Below are positions 1 through 7,054 of a stretch of 64,000 nucleotides of DNA, piece after piece. This stretch comes from JAGPUQ01 sp036677085. GTDB taxonomy: Bacteria; Pseudomonadota; Gammaproteobacteria; Pseudomonadales; Porticoccaceae. The stretch lies in NCBI GenBank assembly GCA_036677085.1, contig JAKFFI010000052.1, positions 73,824 to 137,823 of the forward strand. Direction: 5' to 3'. The notes under the pieces are model-generated. The model ran no database searches. It had not been told where the DNA came from and was given only the letters and a program-made list of their open reading frames with translations. Position 1 is the first letter of the stretch. Each line of letters starts with the position of its first letter. Made by a program: the position numbers and the translations under genes.

Positions 1-666
1 GCATCCATGCAGCGCGGCGCGCAGATCTTCGTCAATTACTGCATGGGTTGTCACGGCGCCAAGTACTCGCGCTGGGAGCGCGTCGCCGATGATCTCGGTA
101 TTCCTCACAATCTGATGCTCGAAAACCTGGCGCCCGGCGCCGAGAAAATCGGCAACCTGATGACCATATCCATGACGGAACGCTCTGCCAAACAATGGTT
201 CGGCGCGCCTCCGCCGGATCTGACGCTGGTCACCCGCGCGCGTTCGCCCGAGTGGGTCTATACCTATCTGCGCAACTTTTACGCGGATTCGACCCGCCCC
301 TTCGGCGTCAACAACAAGGTATTCAAGGACGTGGGCATGCCTCACGCGTTGCTGGATTTACAGGGGCTTCAGGCCTGCGCGCCCGGGCCGTCGTTTACTC
401 ATAGTGGCGGCATGCGCGTCGATCCACTCACCAGCGAACCCCTCAACGACGCTCCCTGCGGCAGCTACAGTCTGGTCACCCAGGGCAAGCTCGCTCCCGG
501 TGAGTTCGATGTGGCGATGCGGGATTTGGTAAATTTCTTGAGTTACCTCGCCAATCCGGTCGCGGAGCAAAGCCGCCAGATCGGCAAGGGCGTGCTGCTG
601 TTCATCGCGTTGCTGTTCGTGTTTGTGTGGTTGTTGAATCGCGAATACTGGAAAGATGTGCATTGA
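1..666 (+). CDS. petC: Cytochrome c1 of the bc1 complex (5' end outside window)
   Basis: This is the C-terminal part of the membrane-anchored c-type cytochrome of respiratory complex III, which passes electrons from the Rieske protein to soluble cytochrome c. The reading frame is open to base 1, so the gene starts outside the window. The visible part begins a few residues before the heme-binding CMGCH motif (residues 14-18 of the visible part), has a VGMPH segment that can supply the axial Met, and ends in a hydrophobic helix (GKGVLLFIALLFVFVWLL) followed by a basic cytoplasmic tail. This is the expected C-terminal anchor. The next genes are sspA and sspB, the usual order in beta/gammaproteobacteria. 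The family is secure; the symbol is conventional (also cyt1 or fbcC). Confidence 0.95.
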   Translation, partial: ASMQRGAQIFVNYCMGCHGAKYSRWERVADDLGIPHNLMLENLAPGAEKIGNLMTISMTERSAKQWFGAPPPDLTLVTRARSPEWVYTYLRNFYADSTRPFGVNNKVFKDVGMPHALLDLQGLQACAPGPSFTHSGGMRVDPLTSEPLNDAPCGSYSLVTQGKLAPGEFDVAMRDLVNFLSYLANPVAEQSRQIGKGVLLFIALLFVFVWLLNREYWKDVH

Positions 667-696
667 ATACCCTGTATTGACTGACCGGAGTACATG

Positions 697-1329
697 ATGG
701 CGGTAGTGCCGAGACGCTCGACCATGACACTGTTTTCCGACCCCGCGTGCCAGTACTGCCACCGGGTGCGGATGGTGCTGGCCGAAAAGGGCGTAGGCGT
801 GGAGATCGAGGAAGTGATCCCCGGTGTCGTGCTGGAGGAGCTGAACGACCTCAACCCCTACGGCACCGCGCCCACCCTGGTAGATCGCGATCTGTCGCTC
901 CATGAACCCATGGTGATGATGGAGTACCTCGACGAACGTTTTCCCCATCCACCGCTGTTGCCGGTCTATCCGGTGACCCGGGCGCACAGCCGCCAATACA
1001 TGCGCCGGATCGAGCGCGACTGGTGCGAGCCCGCCGAGGCCATTCTCAAGACCGACGACAGCCGGCATGCGCAGCGCGTGCGCAAGGAGTTGCGCGACAG
1101 CCTGCTGGGCGTCGCCGCCATCTTTGCCGACAAGCCGTTCTTCATGAGCGACGAATTCACTTTGGTGGATTGCTGCATGGCGCCCCTGCTGTGGCGGCTC
1201 GACGTCCTGGGCGTCGAACTGCCCAATGTCCGCCAGGCCAAGCCCCTGGTCGCCTACATGCAGCGGCTGTTCGACCGGCCGGCGTTTCGCGCCAGCCTGA
1301 CCGACGCCGAGCGCGGGATGCGGGGCTGA
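697..1329 (+). CDS. sspA: Stringent starvation protein A
   Basis: SspA is a GST-fold, RNA-polymerase-associated regulator of stationary-phase and acid-stress transcription. The N-terminal thioredoxin-like domain (about residues 8-85) has the SspA-type LFSDPACQYCHRVR stretch and the NPYGTAPTLVDRD loop; the C-terminal helical domain ends near 210. There are adjacent ATGs at 694 and 697. The GGAG at 687-690 is only 3 nt from the first but 6 nt from the second, and SspA proteins usually begin MAVV, so 697 is chosen. It lies between cytochrome c1 and sspB, its standard partner. Confidence 0.95.
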   Translation: MAVVPRRSTMTLFSDPACQYCHRVRMVLAEKGVGVEIEEVIPGVVLEELNDLNPYGTAPTLVDRDLSLHEPMVMMEYLDERFPHPPLLPVYPVTRAHSRQYMRRIERDWCEPAEAILKTDDSRHAQRVRKELRDSLLGVAAIFADKPFFMSDEFTLVDCCMAPLLWRLDVLGVELPNVRQAKPLVAYMQRLFDRPAFRASLTDAERGMRG

Positions 1330-1358
1330 CAGCCTCGTAAAGAGGTAGAGTTGTTGCC

Positions 1359-1751
1359 ATGAAATCCAACCGGCCGTACCTGATCCGGGCGCTGTACGAA
1401 TGGATTCTCGACAACGACTGCACGCCCCACATCATCGTGGACGCCGAAGCGCCTGGCGTGTCGGTGCCGGCGAGCTATGTCACGGACGGCCAGATCGTGC
1501 TCAATCTGGCGCCCAAGGCGGTATCCGCCCTGAACCTGGGTAACGAGCAGATTTTCTTCAGCGCCCGGTTTGGTGGCAAACCCACCGACGTCCTGGTGCC
1601 GATAGCCGCGGTGCGCGGCATCTATGCCCGCGAAAACGGCAAGGGTTTGGTGTTTCCGGCCGAATTGTCCGAAGATGCATCCGGCACCGACGCCCCCGAA
1701 CCGGGGCCGGGTAACGGAACTGGCGGCCCGCGCTTGCGGGTAGTGAAATAA
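1359..1751 (+). CDS. sspB: ClpXP adaptor SspB
   Basis: SspB tethers SsrA-tagged proteins to the ClpXP protease. The 130-aa protein has the compact Sm-like SspB domain (starting SNRPYLIRALYEWILDN, with a GQIVLNLAP core and a YARENGKG strand at about 88-95), then a low-complexity Gly/Pro/Glu linker and a short basic hydrophobic tail ending PRLRVVK. That tail is the known ClpX-docking module. It lies 29 nt after sspA and is presumably co-transcribed. Length and layout are normal. Confidence 0.95.
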   Translation: MKSNRPYLIRALYEWILDNDCTPHIIVDAEAPGVSVPASYVTDGQIVLNLAPKAVSALNLGNEQIFFSARFGGKPTDVLVPIAAVRGIYARENGKGLVFPAELSEDASGTDAPEPGPGNGTGGPRLRVVK

Positions 1752-1775
1752 CCCCTACAAATCGAGAGGAACACC

Positions 1776-2954
1776 ATGAGCGATCCCGTGGTTATTGTCG
1801 GTCTGGCCCGCACCGCCATGGGCGGCATGATGGGCGCGCTGTCCACCGTCCCGGTCGGGGAGCTGGGCAGCACGGCCATCAGGGCCGCGCTGCAGCGCGC
1901 CGGGTTGGCGCCCGATCAGGTGGACGAAGTCATCATGGGCTGCGTGCTGCCCGCCGGCGTCGGTCAGGCACCGGCCCGCCAGGCCGCGCTCGGCGCCGGC
2001 ATTCCGGTGGGCACCAGCGCCACCACCGTCAACAAGATGTGCGGCTCCGGCATGAAGACGGTGATGATGGCCTGCGACACCCTGCTCGCCGGGCATGCCA
2101 GTGTGCTGGTGGCGGGCGGCATGGAGAACATGAGCAATGCCCCCTACCTGCTGCCCAAGGCACGTGGCGGCTACCGCCTGGGTCACGGTGAACTCCTCGA
2201 CCACATGTACACTGACGGACTGCAGGACGCCTATACCGGCGGCCTCATGGGCGTCTTCGCGGAGCAGTGTGCCGGCAAATACACCTTCACCCGCGAGCAG
2301 CAGGACGCCTACGCGGTGGAATCCCTGCGTCGCGCCAATGCCGCCATCGCCGAGGGCAAGTTCAAATCCGAAATCGTCCCGGTCACGGTCAAGACGCGCG
2401 CCGGCGAGCAGGTGGTGGATACCGATGAACAGCCCGGCAGCGCCCGCGTCGACAAGATTCCCGGACTCAAGCCCGCGTTCAAGAAAGACGGCACCGTCAC
2501 CGCCGCCAACGCCAGCTCGATTTCCGACGGCGCCGCCGCCCTGGTCCTGATGCGCCAGAGCGAAGCCGCACGGCGCGGCCTCAAGCCGCTCGCCGTGGTG
2601 CGCGGCTACACCCAGTTCGCGCAGGAGCCGGAGTGGTTCACCACCGCGCCGGTGGGCGCGCTCAAGCGGCTGTTCGCCCAGACCGGCTGGAGCGCCAGCG
2701 AAGTGGATCTCTACGAAATCAACGAAGCCTTCGCGGTGGTCGCCATGGCCGCCATGCGCGAGCTGGATCTGCCCCACACCAAGGTCAATGTCCACGGCGG
2801 TGCCTGTGCGCTGGGTCATCCCCTGGGCGCGAGCGGCGCACGCATCATCGTCACCCTGCTCGCCGCGTTGCAAACCTACGGCCTGCGTAAGGGCGTTGCC
2901 AGCCTCTGCATCGGCGGTGGCGAGGCGACGGCGATCGCCGTGGAGCGGTTGTAA
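1776..2954 (+). CDS. Acetyl-CoA acetyltransferase (thiolase)
   Basis: A 392-aa thiolase that condenses or cleaves acetoacetyl-CoA or 3-ketoacyl-CoA. The nucleophilic cysteine is C89 in TTVNKMCGSGMK. The NEAFAVV motif, the GGACALGHPLGASGAR histidine motif and the C-terminal SLCIGGGEATA cysteine motif are all present, so it should be active. The start has GAGAGGA just upstream. It follows sspB by 24 nt and may read through from that operon. A perfect hairpin lies just after its stop. A second, divergent thiolase is encoded at 59,466; which one is biosynthetic cannot be told from sequence. Confidence 0.92.
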   Translation: MSDPVVIVGLARTAMGGMMGALSTVPVGELGSTAIRAALQRAGLAPDQVDEVIMGCVLPAGVGQAPARQAALGAGIPVGTSATTVNKMCGSGMKTVMMACDTLLAGHASVLVAGGMENMSNAPYLLPKARGGYRLGHGELLDHMYTDGLQDAYTGGLMGVFAEQCAGKYTFTREQQDAYAVESLRRANAAIAEGKFKSEIVPVTVKTRAGEQVVDTDEQPGSARVDKIPGLKPAFKKDGTVTAANASSISDGAAALVLMRQSEAARRGLKPLAVVRGYTQFAQEPEWFTTAPVGALKRLFAQTGWSASEVDLYEINEAFAVVAMAAMRELDLPHTKVNVHGGACALGHPLGASGARIIVTLLAALQTYGLRKGVASLCIGGGEATAIAVERL

Positions 2955-3300
2955 GTTCGCCGGCTGACACCCGACACGGCGGGGAAGGATTTGCCGTGTC
3001 GGCGCCTGCCTCCGCGCGTTTGCGCCGAGCTCAGGACGCAAGGTTGCTCGCTGATTCCGGTCATGGTGAATCTTCCACCCGTCGAAGTGTCGAGCACTGC
3101 GCAACGACGCAGATGGCTGCCGCAGCAGTTGTTCAACGAGCTGCCGGAGCAGGCGCGGTTTGTTGTCGAACACGCTGTCCGCTCCCTGGAAGTGGCGTGA
3201 GCGCGGGGTTGGTTCGATCCGGTTCAGCCCTCATCGAGGCAATCGCGTCCGCCATAACCGGCGGCGCTGTGGAAATGGCGGTGAAGCGGCAGCGGACCAG
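2955..3300. other. Intergenic region with no gene seen
   Basis: This 346-nt gap separates the convergent thiolase and MFS genes. Apart from the inverted repeat at 2971-3002 nothing recognisable was seen. Short open frames here (for example 2991-3200) read as low-complexity Arg/Ala/Ser peptides without a ribosome-binding site and look like GC-rich noise. Confidence 0.5.
2971..3002. repeat. Inverted repeat after thiolase gene
   Basis: A perfect 10-bp inverted repeat, CCGACACGGC (2971-2980) and GCCGTGTCGG (2993-3002), encloses a 12-nt loop and lies 16 nt after the thiolase stop. It could be a transcription-ending or mRNA-stabilising hairpin. No T-run follows, so it is not a classical Rho-independent terminator. 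Confidence 0.5.
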
Positions 3301-4947
3301 CTAATCGAGCGGATGCCTCACCCGCTCCCGGCTTGCTACAAAATGCCGTTCCCGCGGCGGTGAACCCGTGAGCTCCAGCAGTTTTTGTTCAGCGGCGTGA
3401 TCGTTACCGGTCAGGCGTTCACGATGCCTCAGGTATTCCAGCCAGGACTCCACCAGAAAGGTTTCCCGCACGGTGTCCGGTCGGTCGGGGGCGTCGAAGA
3501 TTTCCCAGAAATAGGCACCGCTGCGTTGCCGGATCATCCGCATGCGGGCGAGTTGGTCCAGTACCGTTTCGCGCCGTGCCGGATCGATCTGGTAATCCAG
3601 TGTCACCATCACCGGACCGCGTTCAAGGGCAAGGCCTGCCGTGTATGCAGGCGGCGGCCCCGCCGGTCGTCGGCTCAGATCGCGATGGCCTTCCTGGGCA
3701 ATGGGGTAGCGTTTGCCGAGCAGCACCGATGCCAGCAGCCCCGCCACCGCGATCACGATACTGGTCTGCACACTGAAGGCATCCGACAGCCAGCCCCAGA
3801 GCGCGCTACCCACCGCGACGCTGCCGCCGTAGACGAGCATCACCAGTGCCAGCACTCGCGCCATCACCCAACCGGGCGCGGTGGACTGGGAGGCCACCAC
3901 GATGGAGGAAAACAGCATGATCCAGCAGATGCCGACCACCAGGGTCAGCAGACCCAGCAGCCAGTAGTTGCGGGTCCAGGCCAGCGCCAGCAGCGCTATT
4001 CCCAATACGAAGGACGCGCCCCCGAACACCTGATTGCGGGTGGCGCGGCGCAGCAGATAGGGCATCAGGTTGGCGCCGATCAGGGAGCCGATGCCGGTAC
4101 CGCCCACCAGCAGACCGTACGTCTGGGGGCCGGCGCCCATTTCCCGCACGACGATCACCGGCAGCATCGACCAGAACACGCTGATGAACAGGAAACAGCC
4201 GACGCAGCGCATCAGCAGAGCAACCAGCTCGGGATCGTTGCGTGTGTAGCGCAAGCCGGCGCGCAGTGCAGTGGTGAAGGATTCTGCCGGCAGTTGTGTC
4301 TGGACGTGGAAGGCGTGCGGGTGACGGAACACCAGAGTGCCCAGCACGAACACAAAACTCGCCGCATTGAGCGCGAATACCGCCACGGGTCCGGCGGCAG
4401 CGAGCAGCAGTCCGGCGATCGTGGGTCCGGCGGCCTTGCTGATATTGGTGCTGAGAGAATTCAGCGTGATGGCGTTACTGAGTTCCGCGCGCGGCACGAA
4501 GGTGGGGATATTGGCGCTCCAGGACGGACGCATCATGGCGTTGCCCGCACCCAGGCAGAAAGTGAGCATCAACAGCCACCATTCGGTGGTCATTTCCTGG
4601 TGCGCGAGGGCCGTGAGCGCCACCGCTGAAACCAGCAGCCAGACGTGCAGCGCGATCAGCACCGTGCGCCGGTTGCAGATGTCGCCCATGACACCGGCGG
4701 GATACGACAGCAGAAAGAACGGCAAGGTGGTCGCGGTCTGGATCAGCGCCACCATCAGGTTGGAGGGCGCCATGCTCGCCATCAGCCAGGTCACCCCGAC
4801 TTCGTTCATCCAGGTGCCGATGTTGGACACGGTCATGCCCAGCCACATCACCCGGAACAGCGGGTATCCCAGCGGCGACCAGATCGAACGGGAAATGGGA
4901 GGCGGTTGGCCCATCACTGGCATCGGTTGTGGAACGGAGTGATGCAC
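3301..4947 (-). CDS. MFS transporter with C-terminal ABM-like domain
   Basis: A 548-aa inner-membrane exporter of the MFS_3 (EntS/DUF894-like) type. About residues 25-420 form the 12-helix core; the region around FRVMWLGMTVSNIGTWM is the typical first helix and the RPSWSANIPTFVPR loop is characteristic. About residues 440-548 form a soluble tail (VMVTLDYQIDP..., then ...AYFWEIFDAPDRPD) that reads like a ferredoxin-like antibiotic-biosynthesis-monooxygenase fold. This exporter-plus-ABM architecture recurs in proteobacteria. The start is uncertain: GTG at 4947 has a weak GGCGAA upstream, and ATG at 4923 is the alternative. The substrate is unknown. Confidence 0.85.
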   Translation of the reverse strand: MHHSVPQPMPVMGQPPPISRSIWSPLGYPLFRVMWLGMTVSNIGTWMNEVGVTWLMASMAPSNLMVALIQTATTLPFFLLSYPAGVMGDICNRRTVLIALHVWLLVSAVALTALAHQEMTTEWWLLMLTFCLGAGNAMMRPSWSANIPTFVPRAELSNAITLNSLSTNISKAAGPTIAGLLLAAAGPVAVFALNAASFVFVLGTLVFRHPHAFHVQTQLPAESFTTALRAGLRYTRNDPELVALLMRCVGCFLFISVFWSMLPVIVVREMGAGPQTYGLLVGGTGIGSLIGANLMPYLLRRATRNQVFGGASFVLGIALLALAWTRNYWLLGLLTLVVGICWIMLFSSIVVASQSTAPGWVMARVLALVMLVYGGSVAVGSALWGWLSDAFSVQTSIVIAVAGLLASVLLGKRYPIAQEGHRDLSRRPAGPPPAYTAGLALERGPVMVTLDYQIDPARRETVLDQLARMRMIRQRSGAYFWEIFDAPDRPDTVRETFLVESWLEYLRHRERLTGNDHAAEQKLLELTGSPPRERHFVASRERVRHPLD

Positions 4948-5049
4948 TTCGCCGCTGCGCGCGGTCCGCGTGTCATCGAACCGTCACAGTATATACGCGG
5001 GACTTTGCACGGCAGGGCATGCGGGAGCCGTGCGTGGATCGGTTGCCAT

Positions 5050-5080
5050 AAAAAACCCCCGGCAAAGCGGTTGCCGGGGG
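5050..5080 (-). terminator. Rho-independent terminator of amidohydrolase gene
   Basis: A perfect 10-bp stem (CCCCCGGCAA at 5056-5065 with TTGCCGGGGG at 5071-5080) and a 5-nt loop are followed, in the leftward direction, by six U residues (AAAAAA at 5050-5055 on the plus strand). It lies 16 nt beyond the stop codon at 5097. Confidence 0.93.
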
Positions 5081-5096
5081 TTTGTGGTTGGGTAGC

Positions 5097-6827
5097 TCAG
5101 CCCGCGGCGGGGATCGGCACGGTCTCGGTGTCGCGGCCGGAGCGCAGCACGGTGCCGGGCCGGGCGCCGGTGAGCTGGTTGTTGTGGACGATCACCTTGC
5201 CGTTGACCAGAACCCGGGAGATGCCTTCGGCTTCGCAGTAGAGGCGTCCCGCGTCGCCGGGCAGGTCGAAGCGCATGTGGATCGGCCCCTTGCGGATGCG
5301 GTCGGCATCGAACACCACCAGATCGGCGTGCCAGCCGACCGCAATGCGACCCCGCTCCTTGAGCCCCATGAACCGGGCCGGCAGGTCGGTGATCTGATGC
5401 ACCCCTTCTTCCAGGGTCATCAGATTGCGCTTGCGCACGCCCTCGCCGAGCACGGTGGTGCTGAAGGCAAAGGTATCGATCATGTCCAGATGGGCGCCGG
5501 CATCGGACGCGCCCACTAGCGTGCGGGGATCCTTCCACACCGCGCCGCGCAGCGCCCAGCTCTCGTCGTCGTCACCGCCGAGGCGCGGCAGGAAGCAGGT
5601 TTTCAGTTCATCGACCAGAGCGATATCGAAAAAGGCATCGGCAGGACTTTGCTTGCGTTCCGCCGCCACTTCCGCCAGCCCGCGGCCCTGATAGGCCTTG
5701 GTGGCGGGCGAAAACGTTTGTTCGATGGTCATGGCGCTGAAATTGCCCATGGCCCGCAGCAGCACCGGGACATCCGGATGCGCGGCGTTTTCGATGAGGC
5801 GCGCGCGGGTCGCGGGATCGGCCAGCGCCGCCATGCGTTCGGCCAGTGGCAGACCCAGCACGGCGGCCCAGCCCGGCAGGGCGTCGAGCCCGAAACCGCT
5901 CAGCAGGTTGAGGCGCAGCGAGACCGGCTGTGCAAAGGTCAGCGCGCGGATGGTGGCGCCGCGCTCGGCGGCGTAGTCCGCTGCCTTGATCTGGCTCTCG
6001 TAAATGGCGCGCGCGCCGGTGTTGACGATCAGCACGTTCCAGTTCAGGGAACGCTGCGCCGCCAGCGACATGTCCGTCATCAACTGCATGTGCTTTTCTT
6101 CAAACGGCCCGACCGTTGGAATGAATTCGAGCAATGTGCCGGGGTGATCGCGCAGGCAGCGGCTCAGTTCGATCAACTCCTGGCTGGTCGCGGCGCGGGA
6201 GGGCACCGGGTGGCCGGCGCCGTCGTTGTGGGTCGGCGCCTGGGACGAGGAAAAGCCCATGCCGCCTTCGGCGAGCGACTGATGCAGCAGTTTTTGCATG
6301 GCTTCGAGCTGACTCGGGCTGGCGACCTGATCCACCGCCGCTTCGCCCATCACCGCGCGCCGCAGCGCCGAGTGACCGACGAGAAAGCCGACGTTCACCG
6401 CCGGTTGCTGCTCTTCGACCCGTTCGAGATAGCTCCCGAACGAGGTCCAGTTCCAGGGCACGCCATCGCGCAGGCTCGCGAGCGGCATGCCCTCGACGCG
6501 GGCCAACATTTTCATCAGATAGTCGCCGCCGTCGGCGGTGAGAGGCGCGACCGAGAAGCCGCAGTTGCCGGCAAACACGCTGGTGACGCCGTGGTAGCAG
6601 GACGGGCTCAGCGCCGGGTCCCAGAATATCTGGGCGTCGTAATGGGTGTGGATATCGACAAACCCCGGCGACACCACCAGACCGGTGGCGTCGATGGTTT
6701 CTTTCGCAGGCTCGTCGACCTTGCCGACCGCCACGATACGTCCGTCCCTGACGCCGACATCGCCCTGGTAGCGTGCGGCGCCGGTGCCGTCGACGATGGT
6801 TCCGCCTTTGATCACATAGTCCAACAT
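5097..6827 (-). CDS. D-aminoacylase-like amidohydrolase
   Basis: A 576-aa member of the N-acyl-D-amino-acid deacylase branch of the amidohydrolase superfamily. The N-terminal beta-sandwich (MLDYVIKGGTIVDGTG) leads into VDIHTHYDAQ with metal ligands H60 and H62; GNCGF follows, and the late metal motif is SDAGAHLDM. A C-terminal ADLVVFDAD strand closes the sandwich. ATG 6827 is chosen because GGAGG lies just upstream; the frame upstream is not family-like. The gene is monocistronic, with its own strong terminator. A 574-aa paralogue is at 40,644. The true substrate could be an N-acyl-D-amino acid or another cyclic or acyl amide. Confidence 0.88.
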   Translation of the reverse strand: MLDYVIKGGTIVDGTGAARYQGDVGVRDGRIVAVGKVDEPAKETIDATGLVVSPGFVDIHTHYDAQIFWDPALSPSCYHGVTSVFAGNCGFSVAPLTADGGDYLMKMLARVEGMPLASLRDGVPWNWTSFGSYLERVEEQQPAVNVGFLVGHSALRRAVMGEAAVDQVASPSQLEAMQKLLHQSLAEGGMGFSSSQAPTHNDGAGHPVPSRAATSQELIELSRCLRDHPGTLLEFIPTVGPFEEKHMQLMTDMSLAAQRSLNWNVLIVNTGARAIYESQIKAADYAAERGATIRALTFAQPVSLRLNLLSGFGLDALPGWAAVLGLPLAERMAALADPATRARLIENAAHPDVPVLLRAMGNFSAMTIEQTFSPATKAYQGRGLAEVAAERKQSPADAFFDIALVDELKTCFLPRLGGDDDESWALRGAVWKDPRTLVGASDAGAHLDMIDTFAFSTTVLGEGVRKRNLMTLEEGVHQITDLPARFMGLKERGRIAVGWHADLVVFDADRIRKGPIHMRFDLPGDAGRLYCEAEGISRVLVNGKVIVHNNQLTGARPGTVLRSGRDTETVPIPAAG

Positions 6828-7054
6828 GACTGACCTCCACCGGTTCTTGTGTTTGGGAAAAACGGCTTTCGTCGCAGCATAGACCCACCGGCCAGCGGTG
6901 GAAAGGACAATCGGTGGACGCAAATCCCCCGTCGGCGCCGCAGTTCAGGCCGCGCCGGACGGGTCGTTTATGGCCGGGTGACCGGCACAAAGGATGGCGC
7001 GGCCGCGGGGCGTGAAGCCGGCGACCGCGCTATCGGCGGAGCGGGGTCGGGGGT

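Noticed and set aside
1755..3173. Minus-strand frame of 472 codons over the thiolase
   Set aside because: Shadow of the thiolase coding region, with no recognisable motifs.
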